This document shows, piece after piece, positions 35,484 through 43,605 of a DNA stretch of 64,000 nt; positions within the stretch are counted from its first letter, which is position 1, and each line of letters opens with the position of its first letter. The notes beneath the pieces were generated by a model that had not been told where the DNA came from, ran no database searches, and saw only the letters and a list, made by a program, of their open reading frames with translations. The position numbers and the translations under genes are program-made. Source of the DNA: CAZYQW01 sp964649825 (GTDB taxonomy: Bacteria; Planctomycetota; B15-G4; JADJEK01); NCBI GenBank assembly GCA_964649825.1, contig CAZYQW010000077.1:62001-126000 (forward strand), read 5' to 3'.

Positions 35484-36205
35484 CGGGATCGCTCCTCGTT
35501 CGTTCGGGCGAGATCGAAGACGAGCACCTCGGCGTCGCTCTCCGCCTCGATGTCCAACCGCGGCTCCTGCTCGATCGCCGCGCCGTCGCCGGCGCCGAGC
35601 CTCGAACCGTTCACGTTCACCACGCCGCGCGCGACCTGAAGCCACGCCGCCCGGCCTGCCCCGAGAGAATGCCGAACGCTCCGGCCGGCGTCCAATCGCG
35701 CGGCAAGAACTCGTGCATCCTGATGGATCGTCAACGATCCGTTCACGTCGCCGTCCTCGGATGCGACGAGGAGGAGCTCGTTTCGCGCCTTCTCGAACGG
35801 TACGCACATCTCTTGGTAGCTCGGCGCGAGGCCGCGACGATTCGGCTCGATCCAGATTTGAAGCAGGTGCAGCGGCTCGGAAGCGGACGGGTTCACCTCG
35901 CTGTGGAGGACGCCGCTCCCCGCCGTCATCCGCTGCATGTCGCCGGGCCGAAGCACCGATCCGTTTCCCAGGCTGTCCTGGTGCTCGAGGGCCCCGGAGA
36001 GGATCCAGGTCAGGATCTCCATGTCGCGGTGCGGATGCGTCCCGAACCCGGTCGCGGGCTGCACCCGGTCTTCATTCAGCACGCGAAGCGCGTGGAACCC
36101 TTGAAAGCGCGGATCGTGGTACCCCGCGAACGAGAAGGTGTGCCGAGCATCGAGCCAGCCGTGGTCCGCGTGTCCCCGATCCGTCGATCGCCGTATGGTC
36201 AGCAT
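35480..36205 (-). CDS. Pirin family protein (cupin, YhhW-like)
   Basis: The start at 36205 has a GGAGGTG ribosome-binding site and gives 241 residues. The sequence RSTDRGHADHGWLDARHTFSF and the metal-binding cluster GTHPHRDMEILTWILSG ... HSEVNPS are typical of bacterial pirins. E. coli YhhW has quercetin 2,3-dioxygenase activity, but most pirins have no settled substrate. It is the first gene of a two-gene unit with the nitroreductase, behind the MarR gene and a palindromic operator. Cytoplasmic. Confidence 0.93.
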   Translation of the reverse strand: MLTIRRSTDRGHADHGWLDARHTFSFAGYHDPRFQGFHALRVLNEDRVQPATGFGTHPHRDMEILTWILSGALEHQDSLGNGSVLRPGDMQRMTAGSGVLHSEVNPSASEPLHLLQIWIEPNRRGLAPSYQEMCVPFEKARNELLLVASEDGDVNGSLTIHQDARVLAARLDAGRSVRHSLGAGRAAWLQVARGVVNVNGSRLGAGDGAAIEQEPRLDIEAESDAEVLVFDLARTNEERSR

Positions 36206-36241
36206 CTCGCACCTCCGCGCCGGTTTCACGTCGTCCGTCAC

Positions 36242-36261
36242 ATATTCGTTTGAACAAATAT
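36242..36261 (-). promoter_or_regulatory. Predicted MarR-type operator upstream of pirin-nitroreductase
   Basis: The 20 bases ATATTCGTTTGAACAAATAT form a palindrome with 9-base arms around TG and one mismatched pair. It stands out as an AT-rich island in a very GC-rich region, 37-56 bases upstream of the pirin start and downstream of the marR gene on the same strand. That position and size fit a MarR dimer site overlapping the pirin promoter. Confidence 0.6.
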
Positions 36262-36304
36262 CTACGATGCACGAAGATCCGGTTCGGTTACACGTTCCGT
36301 GGCA

Positions 36305-36733
36305 TCAGCCGATGCCGACGCGCTCGAGGCAGTGATGGAGGGAGTTCCTCTCCTCGCGACCGAGCGGAGCGAACTGACGCTCGTGAAGCTCGCGGATCGG
36401 CTCGTCCAACGCCGCGAGCCGATCCTGGCCCTTGCGCTCCAGCTTCACTCGGATGACGCGGCGGTCCTCCGCACCGCGTCCTCGGCTCACCATCCCAGAT
36501 GCCGCCAATCGGTCGATCAGCCGGGTCACGTCGGGATCGCGGCGGATCAACCGCGCCGCGATCTCCTGGCACGAGAGGCCACCGGGCCCCGCGCCTCGGA
36601 GGATCCGGAGCACGTTGTACTGAGGACTCGTCAGCCCGGCTCCCTTCAGGAGCGCGGCGACCTGCGTCTGCACTCGCTCTCGGGCTCGTTCCAGCGCCAC
36701 GAAGAGGGACGCGGGGTCGACATGGGTCTTCAT
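36305..36733 (-). CDS. MarR-family transcriptional regulator
   Basis: The protein is 142 residues from ATG 36733 (a GTG two codons earlier is possible). The winged helix-turn-helix is clear: LTSPQYNVLRILRGAGPGGL, SCQEIAARLIRRDPDVTRLI, DRLAASGMVSRGRGAEDRRV and a C-terminal dimerisation helix. MarR proteins repress stress or efflux genes and release DNA on binding phenolics, quinones or on cysteine oxidation. The protein has a single Cys in the SCQEIAARL recognition region and another near the end (HHCLERV). It most likely controls the pirin-nitroreductase genes just downstream, through the palindrome at 36242-36261. Confidence 0.92.
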   Translation of the reverse strand: MKTHVDPASLFVALERARERVQTQVAALLKGAGLTSPQYNVLRILRGAGPGGLSCQEIAARLIRRDPDVTRLIDRLAASGMVSRGRGAEDRRVIRVKLERKGQDRLAALDEPIRELHERQFAPLGREERNSLHHCLERVGIG

Positions 36734-36811
36734 TCTCACGAGCCTACCCGCGGAGATGGTCGTGACAACGGATGATTCGCCGCCCAGGTTCCGCTCGCTC
36801 CCGCCGGCGGA

Positions 36812-38746
36812 TCAGGAGGGCGGCTCGGCGTTCCCGCGGAGATGCTCCTCGAACATGCGCGCCGCGACGTCGAGGAAGTCGCGTTCGGTGACGATCCCGA
36901 CGAGGCGGTCGTCCTTCGTGACGACGGGCAGGCAGCTCACCCCATGCTTGCGCATGAGCGAGACCGCGTGGAGCACGCTGGTCTCCGGTTCCGCCGTCAC
37001 CGGCGTCGGCTTCATGATCTCGCGCACGGCGATCGGTTCCGATCCTTCCCGTCCCACGCCGCGGCCGAGGAGGCGAAGCAGGGCACGGTGGGAGACGATG
37101 CCGACGAGCCGCCCTTGGTCGTCCTCGACCGGAACGTGACGGATGTGCTCCCACTCCATCAGGCTCGCCGCGAGGTCGACGAGATCCTCCGGATGCACCG
37201 TGAAGACGTCCTTCGTCATCACCTGCGCGACGGTCTGATAGCTGCTCCGCCAGTCGAGGCCGGACGCGTCGAACTTCGCGAGCTCCCATTCATGGACCGG
37301 ACGATTGGTCCACTGGTTCTCCCACGTCGCTCGCACGATCGCTCGAAACCGTTCGTCGCGCGTGCCGCTCTTCATCGCGGCAAGCGAGTCGAACTGCCAC
37401 TGAGCTCCCGTGCGTCCGCTCGCGACCCGCTTCTCGATCACGCCGAGGTAGTCGTCGATGTCCTTCTGGTCGATCCGCCGCGCCGCGAGCCCGTCGCGCG
37501 CGAGGGGAAGGAGCTCGTCGAGGATCAGCTCCTGCGCGGTGTAGTCCTTGCCGTCGAGCCACTGGAACTGCGCGAACAGCCCCTGGCGGGCGGCCATGAT
37601 GAAATTGCCCTTCGCGTCGTCGAACGTCAGATGCCGCGTGATGTCCTGGTACTTGTCGGCGAGCGCCGACATCAGGCCGAAGAAGAGGGCCGCGTTCGCG
37701 ATCTCGTCCTTGACGGTCGGCCCGGCCGGGAGCGCACGATTCTCGATCCGGAGGTGAGCCTTGCCGCGATGGACGCCGTAGCACGCGCGGTTCCATCGGT
37801 ACACGGTGCCGTTGTGGAGCCGGAGCGCGGTGAGGTCGGGGATCTCGCCGCGGTCGAGCATCGCGGTCGACGGCTCGCCCAGCTCCGTCGTGAGCACGAG
37901 CCGGAATCGTGCGATGTCCTCGCGGAAGATCTCGAGCACCGAGTCTCTAACCCATGCGTCGCCGAAGCTCACGCGCGGCCGGCGTCCGCGGGTCACGTGC
38001 AGGTCCGAACGCTCGTCCACGGACTGCTGGAACAACGCCACCCGCGTCTCGTGCCACAACCGATGCTCGAGCACGAACGGGGAGTTGACGGCGGCGGCGA
38101 GGACCGGCGCGCTGACCACCTGCGCCAGGTTGTAGAGCCGGGCGAACTCCTCGGCGGCCACCTGGAAGTGGACCTGGAAGCTCGTGTTGCACGCCTCGAA
38201 CAGCACGTTGTCGTGACGGACGCTGAGCTCATCGAGCCCCTTGATCACGGCCCGGAACTCGCCACCGCGCATCGCGCGCATCGCGTCGTTCAGCCGGTAG
38301 TAGCGCGGGACCGGCGTCATGCTGTCCATCGTCAGGTGCGACTGGCGCAGCGTCGGCAGGATCCCCGTCAGGACCGCTTTCGCGTTCAGCTCCTTCGCCT
38401 GGACGCGGACCCGCTCGAGCAGGCCCCACAACTCGGCCTCGAGCTCGGACAGGCTGCTGCCCGTCAACGCGTACGGCGAGAGGTTGCACTCCAGGTTGAA
38501 CAGCGCCAGTTCGGTCGTGTACTGCGGATGCCGCAGTCGCTCGATCATCTTGATCGCGAGGTTCTTCGGCTGGTAGTCGTCGTCGACCAGGAAGATCTCC
38601 TGTTCGGCGCCGACCCGACGGACTCCGGACTCGATCAGGCCGGACTCGATCATCCGCTCGAGCGCACGAACGTCGTCGAGGATCGCACGCATGAACGCGC
38701 GCAACTCGCGGTTGTCCACGGTTCCCGAAGTGTACTGCTGACCCAT
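36812..38746 (-). CDS. Glutamate-cysteine ligase family (GCS2) enzyme fused to a CBS-domain pair
   Basis: The protein has 644 residues. Residues 30-420 carry the GCS2/YbdK fold: GAEQEIFLVDDDYQPKN, then ECNLSPYAL, SFQVHFQV and the substrate-site HLRIENRALPAGPTVKDEI. A helical linker (420-510) leads to two CBS domains (about 515-635: VMTKDVFTVHPEDLVDLAAS, GIVSHRALLRLLGRG, IMKPTPVTAEPETSVLHAVS, GIVTERDFLDVAARM). The catalytic part ligates an amino acid to a carboxylate with ATP. The CBS pair should bind an adenosyl nucleotide and regulate activity. The fusion implies control by energy charge or by S-adenosylmethionine. It may supply glutathione-like thiols, but its substrate is unproved. Cytoplasmic. 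Confidence 0.9.
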   Translation of the reverse strand: MGQQYTSGTVDNRELRAFMRAILDDVRALERMIESGLIESGVRRVGAEQEIFLVDDDYQPKNLAIKMIERLRHPQYTTELALFNLECNLSPYALTGSSLSELEAELWGLLERVRVQAKELNAKAVLTGILPTLRQSHLTMDSMTPVPRYYRLNDAMRAMRGGEFRAVIKGLDELSVRHDNVLFEACNTSFQVHFQVAAEEFARLYNLAQVVSAPVLAAAVNSPFVLEHRLWHETRVALFQQSVDERSDLHVTRGRRPRVSFGDAWVRDSVLEIFREDIARFRLVLTTELGEPSTAMLDRGEIPDLTALRLHNGTVYRWNRACYGVHRGKAHLRIENRALPAGPTVKDEIANAALFFGLMSALADKYQDITRHLTFDDAKGNFIMAARQGLFAQFQWLDGKDYTAQELILDELLPLARDGLAARRIDQKDIDDYLGVIEKRVASGRTGAQWQFDSLAAMKSGTRDERFRAIVRATWENQWTNRPVHEWELAKFDASGLDWRSSYQTVAQVMTKDVFTVHPEDLVDLAASLMEWEHIRHVPVEDDQGRLVGIVSHRALLRLLGRGVGREGSEPIAVREIMKPTPVTAEPETSVLHAVSLMRKHGVSCLPVVTKDDRLVGIVTERDFLDVAARMFEEHLRGNAEPPS

Positions 38747-38875
38747 GCGGAACCCCGAACTCGAAGAGCCTCCGACTCAGGCTCCGAGGATAGCAGAGCA
38801 CGATCTCGACCCACGATCACGAAACGAAGAAGCGCCGGTGCGGGTTCCGCGCGGACGGGACGGATCCGCGCCGGC

Positions 38876-40231
38876 TCAGCCGGAGTAGACCATCGCACGC
38901 CGCTCGCCGCCGCTCCGCACGCGAGCCGACTCCTCGAAGAAGAACCGCGGTTCACCGAACGCCGGCTCGAGCTGATCCAGCCAGCATGCGTTCTCGTCGT
39001 AGCGCGCGAAGAACGGTCGCTTGACCCAGTCGGGGTTGCGCCCCCGGATGAACGAGCAGACGAACACCTTCTCGCCGTGGATCTCGGCGACTCCGTCGAT
39101 CTGGACCTTGCCGGGCGTCGCGGACATCGACGGACCACGCGCCGTGCGGGCCAGGCCGGTCACCTGCTTCCACGCGTCCCGATAGATCTGGTACGCCCTC
39201 GCCAACGGGATCTCGAAGTACTGCTTCGGGCCGGTGTCGCGCTCGACGAACATGTAGTACGGCACCGCGCCGAGGCGGACCTGCTCCTTCCACATCCGCG
39301 CCCAGACGTCGGAATCGTCGTTGACGTGCTTGATCAACGGCGCCTGGCAGCGGACCTCGGCGCCTGCGTTCCGAATCCGCCGCATCGCTCTCTTCGCGAC
39401 GTCCGTGGAGAGCTCGACCGGATGGCTGACGTGCGCCATCACGGCGAGGTGCTTGCCCGCGTCGCGGACCTGCTCGAACAACCGGAGGCAGTCGTCCGCA
39501 TCCGCGTCGGTGACCCATCGCTGGGGCCAGTACGCGACCGCCTTCGTCCCGATGCGGATGTCCTGGATGTGCTCGAAACCCGGGCCGAGAAGCGGTTCGA
39601 CGTACCTCCGCAGCACACTCGTTTTCATGATCATCGGGTCGCCGCCGGTGAACAGCACGTCGCTGATCTCGAGGTGCTCCCGAAGGTACTGGAGGAAGGT
39701 GTCCGATTCGCGCTGTGCGAACTTGAGCTCGTCGATCCCCACGAACTGCGCCCAACGGAAGCAATAGGTGCAATAGGAATGGCACGTCTGCCCCTGGCTC
39801 GGAAAGACGAGGCACGTGTCCGCGTACTTGTGCTGGAGGCCGGAGAGCAACGTTCCATCGGCCAATCGCGGCTTGTTCAGCTTCATCTGACCGGACGGAT
39901 GCGGGTTCAGTTGGAGGCGGATCCGATCCGCTGCCGCGGCCAGCTCGGAGCGGGGCGCGTCATTCTGCAGCCGCGTGACCATCTCGGCGAGCCAATCGTC
40001 CTGGAGCATCGCCGGCTGAGGGAACGTGAGCTGGAACATCGGGTCGTCCGGCACCCGGTCCCAGTCGATCAGCTCATCGATGACGTACTCGTTGACGCGG
40101 AACGGAAGAACGGAAGCGACCGCCTTCATCTGGAGCCGCAGGTCCGAATCGAGCTTCGCGAGCTGGGGAATCCGATCGAACGTCGCGACCGTGAAGACCT
40201 TGTAGCGTGTCGCCTCGTTTCCCACGTCCAC
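38876..40231 (-). CDS. KamA-family radical SAM protein (lysine 2,3-aminomutase-like)
   Basis: The protein has 451 residues. The iron-sulfur motif is C150-x3-C154-x2-C157 in TCHSYCTYCFRW, the KamA-type CxxxCxxC. Further family features are DVLFTGGDPMIMKTSVLRRY and IQDIRIGTKAVAYWPQRW. True lysine 2,3-aminomutases add a pyridoxal-phosphate lysine near the C-terminus, and I cannot confirm it here. With 451 residues it is longer than EpmB and nearer to the KamA-like proteins of unknown substrate. It probably moves an amino group or performs another SAM-radical step in the cytoplasm. The gene is 129 bases upstream of the GCS2-CBS gene in the same direction. Confidence 0.88.
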   Translation of the reverse strand: MDVGNEATRYKVFTVATFDRIPQLAKLDSDLRLQMKAVASVLPFRVNEYVIDELIDWDRVPDDPMFQLTFPQPAMLQDDWLAEMVTRLQNDAPRSELAAAADRIRLQLNPHPSGQMKLNKPRLADGTLLSGLQHKYADTCLVFPSQGQTCHSYCTYCFRWAQFVGIDELKFAQRESDTFLQYLREHLEISDVLFTGGDPMIMKTSVLRRYVEPLLGPGFEHIQDIRIGTKAVAYWPQRWVTDADADDCLRLFEQVRDAGKHLAVMAHVSHPVELSTDVAKRAMRRIRNAGAEVRCQAPLIKHVNDDSDVWARMWKEQVRLGAVPYYMFVERDTGPKQYFEIPLARAYQIYRDAWKQVTGLARTARGPSMSATPGKVQIDGVAEIHGEKVFVCSFIRGRNPDWVKRPFFARYDENACWLDQLEPAFGEPRFFFEESARVRSGGERRAMVYSG

Positions 40232-40499
40232 CTCGCTTCAATGCAGTCCGGGATCGTCGCGACGAACAGGTTACGCCCACGCGGTACGCCAACCGGGGCT
40301 GGGAGCCGGGACCCAGGCCCGGCACGACCGGGCTCATCGAGGCCGGTCAGTGGTGCGACGATACGGGGGAATTCTAGCGGTTCCGGGGATCCGTTTCGAC
40401 ACCCGTCCCGGGCGTGCGGGGAAATTCAGCGCGAGTGAAACTCATTTTGTCTTTATTTGGCTCTCTTCGTCATGTCTCAGATCCACGTTGCTCGTGAAT
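40232..40499. other. Intergenic region, no gene seen
   Basis: This 268-base gap lies upstream of the KamA gene and downstream of the alpha/beta hydrolase gene, both on the minus strand. An AT-richer patch near 40435-40485 (CTCATTTTGTCTTTATTTGG) stands out from the background and may mark the KamA promoter or the end of the hydrolase transcript. No structure can be assigned. Confidence 0.4.
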
Positions 40500-41147
40500 C
40501 TACGTCGATCCTGGTCCGTTCCCGAAGAAGACCGTTTGAAGGTGGTTTAACACTTCTGTGATCGCCTCATCCCTGGCCTGCTCGACGCTCCGACCACGGC
40601 TCCTACGTGGTTTCAAGTCGTGGTCTCCGTCCTCGATCCAGGCGACCCGGACCTGAGAGGAGCAGTGGTATTGGGCCACCTCGGCGGGAGTTCCGAAGCG
40701 GTCGCGCGTTCCCTGGACGATCAACGTGGGCGTCACGAGCGACGCGAGATGGGCGGTCCGCACTCTTTCCGGCCGACCGGGAGGATGGAACGGATACCCG
40801 AGGCAGACGAGGCCGCGAACCGCGAGCTCGTCGGCAACGAGGCTCGCGATCCGCCCCCCCATCGACTTGCCGCCGATCACGAGCCGCTCCGCCCCGAGCT
40901 GACCCACCAGCCCGACCCAGGTCTCGCGGAGGACCGGTTCGCGATCCGGCCCGCGGCGGCGGCCGTCGCGCCGGCGCGCCGCCATGTAAGGGAACTCGAA
41001 GCGGACGACGCGGTGACCCGCCGCGGCGATCCCTTCCGCGAACGCGTTCATGAATGGGGTGTCCATGCCGGCCCCGGCCCCGTGCGCGAGGGCCACGACG
41101 GTCGGCGACCGGGGCGGCCCCGTTTCGAGCCGTTCGGGATCGGACAC
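40500..41147 (-). CDS. Alpha/beta hydrolase of the KANL3/Tex30 (dienelactone-like) type
   Basis: The most likely start is GTG 41147; the product has 215 residues. VVALAHGAGAGMDTPFMNAF is the oxyanion-hole strand, VVRFEFPYMAARR follows, and LVIGGKSMGGRIASLVAD contains the nucleophile elbow G-x-S-x-G with Ser as nucleophile. An Asp in GTRDRFG and a terminal His in EDGDHDLKP complete the triad. Such enzymes hydrolyse small esters or lactones, and the substrate is unknown. It starts 12 bases after the stop codon of the FG-GAP gene on the same strand. Confidence 0.85.
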   Translation of the reverse strand: MSDPERLETGPPRSPTVVALAHGAGAGMDTPFMNAFAEGIAAAGHRVVRFEFPYMAARRRDGRRRGPDREPVLRETWVGLVGQLGAERLVIGGKSMGGRIASLVADELAVRGLVCLGYPFHPPGRPERVRTAHLASLVTPTLIVQGTRDRFGTPAEVAQYHCSSQVRVAWIEDGDHDLKPRRSRGRSVEQARDEAITEVLNHLQTVFFGNGPGST

Positions 41148-41158
41148 GCGAGCCGGGC

Positions 41159-42823
41159 TCAAGGAATGACGAGGCTGACCGCGTTGGTGAGGGTCGCGCC
41201 GAGCGGGGAGCCGGGATCCAGGACGTATGCTTGGAGCGTCGCGGTCAAGCTCGGCGTCCCGGCCGGCACCGTGCCGGACGCGACGATGCTGCCGTTGCCG
41301 GGCCCAATCCCGCCGAGCGGCAGCGGCAGGGAGATCGGAGAAACCGGCGCGATCAACAGGGTGCAGCCGCCGGGAAGCGGCAGCGACGCCTCGACCTGGC
41401 CGAAGAGCAGGACGGCGAGCGAGCCCCCGAGCCCACCGGAGATGGAGGCGGTCAGGATCTCGCCCGGCTTGGGGCAGCCGGTCAGCGAGAAGGACGGAAC
41501 GAACCCTCCGGAACCGGGGCAACCGGTGCCGTACGGAATCGGCGCGCCGAGACATTCGAACTCGATCCGGACGAGCCCCTCCCCGCCGGCGGCCACGTCG
41601 AAATCGGGCGCGCCGACGGCGACGTCCGCGTAGCCATCGGCGTCCGCGTCGAGATTCCCGGCAACGGACCGGCCGAAGTGGTCGTTCGCGGCGTTTCCGG
41701 TGTACGCCCGGATCGCGGCGCCGGACTTCCCCGAGAAGATCGTCGCTTCGCCCGCGTTGGCGAACGCGGCGTCCGAGAACTGCGCGCCGACGATGACGTC
41801 CGGCGCGCCGTCGAGATCGACGTCGCCCGCGTCGCTCACCGATCCCCCGAACTGATCGTCGGCCGCCGTCCCGAGGAACGCGTGGACGATCGAACCGAGC
41901 GCGAACGAGTAGACCCACGCGCCGCCCGAGTCCACCCCGTTGCCATCGTGCATGTTCGCGCCGACGACCACATCCGCGAATCCATCGGCGTCGGCGTCGC
42001 CGGCGCCGCTCACGCTGATGCCGAGCTGATCGCCGGCGGCGGGGCCCGAGATCAGGGCGAGCGGCGCGCCGGTCTGACCGGAGAAGATCGTCGCCGCGCC
42101 GGAATCGAGGCCCCCCACGTCCGCGCCGTACGCACCGACGACCACGTCGTCGAAGCCGTCGCCGTTCACGTCGCCCGCTCCGCTGACCGAGGTGCCGAAC
42201 GCGTCGTTCGCGGCCACGCCGCCGAGGAAATGGAGCGTGGTCAGGAACTGGCCGGACACGACGATCGCGCTGCCGCTGTCGATCCCGCCCACGTCGGCCG
42301 CCCAGGCGCCGAGGATCAAGTCGGGGAAACCATCGGCGTCGACGTCCCCCGCGCCGCTGACCGATTGGCCGAGTTGGTCGCCCGAGGCGGCACCGATGAA
42401 GCTCGTGGCCAGCGTCCCGTTCGGACCGACGAAGAGATCCACCTGTCCCGACTCGGGACCGTTCGGGTCCGCGAAGAACGCGCCGGCGAGCACGTCGGCG
42501 TAGCCGTCGTTGTTCAGGTCCCCCACCGTCCCGACGGATCGCCCGAACAGGTCGAGGAGTCCGCCTCCGGTCACCTTCACGAGCTGCATCCCGGTCTGGC
42601 CGGAGTAGACCGACATCGCGCCGTTGTTGATCAGCCCGCTGCTGTCCGCGAACGGGGCGCCAACGATGACGTCGTCGAAGCCGTCGCCGTCGAGGTCGCC
42701 GGCGGAATGGACGGACGAGCCGAACGCGTCGCCCTGGGCATCGCCCGTGAGCAAGTGGGTCTGAGCGACGGCGACGTTCACGAACGTCACCGCGACGAGA
42801 ACGGTCGAGAGAGCGAGCTTCAT
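41159..42823 (-). CDS. Exported seven-repeat FG-GAP propeller protein with shared C-terminal module
   Basis: From ATG 42823 the product has 554 residues. A signal peptide (LALSTVLVAVTFVNVAVAQ) leads into seven FG-GAP repeats (for example AFGSSVHSAGDLDGDGFDDV and QLGQSVSGAGDVDADGFPDL), one complete calcium-binding propeller. After the linker IPYGTGCPGSGGFVPSF comes the C-terminal module with the ending LQAYVLDPGSPLGATLTNAV. The linker plus module is the clearest example of the shared domain and is closest to that of the protein at 26171. Likely a secreted or surface-bound binding protein. The ATG at 42868 would add residues before the signal and is rejected. Confidence 0.9.
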   Translation of the reverse strand: MKLALSTVLVAVTFVNVAVAQTHLLTGDAQGDAFGSSVHSAGDLDGDGFDDVIVGAPFADSSGLINNGAMSVYSGQTGMQLVKVTGGGLLDLFGRSVGTVGDLNNDGYADVLAGAFFADPNGPESGQVDLFVGPNGTLATSFIGAASGDQLGQSVSGAGDVDADGFPDLILGAWAADVGGIDSGSAIVVSGQFLTTLHFLGGVAANDAFGTSVSGAGDVNGDGFDDVVVGAYGADVGGLDSGAATIFSGQTGAPLALISGPAAGDQLGISVSGAGDADADGFADVVVGANMHDGNGVDSGGAWVYSFALGSIVHAFLGTAADDQFGGSVSDAGDVDLDGAPDVIVGAQFSDAAFANAGEATIFSGKSGAAIRAYTGNAANDHFGRSVAGNLDADADGYADVAVGAPDFDVAAGGEGLVRIEFECLGAPIPYGTGCPGSGGFVPSFSLTGCPKPGEILTASISGGLGGSLAVLLFGQVEASLPLPGGCTLLIAPVSPISLPLPLGGIGPGNGSIVASGTVPAGTPSLTATLQAYVLDPGSPLGATLTNAVSLVIP

Positions 42824-42905
42824 CGTTGCGATCTCTGAAGGAGGATGGATTGCGGCAGCGGGCCCCATCCTACCGAACCGCGGTCGAGTCTCCTTCGCGT
42901 CGACT

Positions 42906-43397
42906 TCACTCCGCCGCTCGGGTTCCCTCCTTCCGCGATTGCTCGACGCCGTAAGCAGACGGCGGGTCGTACCCGGGCGGAACCCCGTCGTCCGACCAAA
43001 GGGTCCGGCTGCTCGGGAAATAGAGCGTTCCCCACCCGTGCCCTTCCTTCACCCAGGGACTGATGCCGCGCGGCCAGTTCGGCCAGAGCGATCGACACAC
43101 GACGTAGTCGACTCCCCCGAGGATCCACGAGATCGGCTTGAAGACGTAGTAGCCGAGCCCAATTCCCGCGAACGGGCTGACGCCCCCCGTCGAAACGCCG
43201 ACTCCGACGCTCGGCGTCGGTGTCGGATCGCTCCGGCCGGCCCAGAACTCGAACACGTTCGTGAGGGTCACGAGCGGAACGTCGACGAGGTCGCGCGCAC
43301 CGGTCAGCGGGGTCAGCGCGACCCGCCCCGTCGTCGATGAGCACGAGCACAGCGCGACCGCCGTCATGATGAGCGCCACCGTACGAAGTTGGTTCAC
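42906..43397 (-). CDS. Predicted lipoprotein of unknown function
   Basis: The GTG at 43397 follows a strong GGGAGG site and gives 163 residues. The leader (LRTVALIMTAVALCSCSS) has two candidate lipobox cysteines near residues 16 and 18. The mature protein contains ARDLVDVPLVTLTNVFEFW, a glycine-rich SVGVGVSTGGVSPFAGIG stretch, a possible re-entrant hydrophobic segment (YYVFKPISWILGG) and a Trp-rich end (SLWPNWPRGISPWVKEGHG). I do not recognise the family. It may sit at the inner face of the outer membrane. It is flanked by exported propeller genes on both sides. Confidence 0.7.
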   Translation of the reverse strand: MNQLRTVALIMTAVALCSCSSTTGRVALTPLTGARDLVDVPLVTLTNVFEFWAGRSDPTPTPSVGVGVSTGGVSPFAGIGLGYYVFKPISWILGGVDYVVCRSLWPNWPRGISPWVKEGHGWGTLYFPSSRTLWSDDGVPPGYDPPSAYGVEQSRKEGTRAAE

Positions 43398-43605
43398 GAC
43401 TCCCTCCCGTTCAGAGGTTCCTTTCATCCCGTCCCCGCGCCTCGACGCGCGGATTGTAGGACTCGCTCAGGCGCGCCGGCGCGCAGATACCGGGGTGAAG
43501 CGCGTACTCTGCCGTGGTTCCGCCGACATTCTTGCCACATCCGAACCGATCGAGGCCAGAATGACGGGCACCCGTTCAGGACGCGAAGAAGGAAGGACCT
43601 CCATC

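Noticed and set aside
40435..40485. The AT-rich patch as an intrinsic terminator
   Set aside because: It has no stable stem directly before a T-run on the relevant strand.
43440..43605. A second riboswitch upstream of the propeller gene at 43606
   Set aside because: The B12 box and core motifs present at 45012-45186 are absent here.
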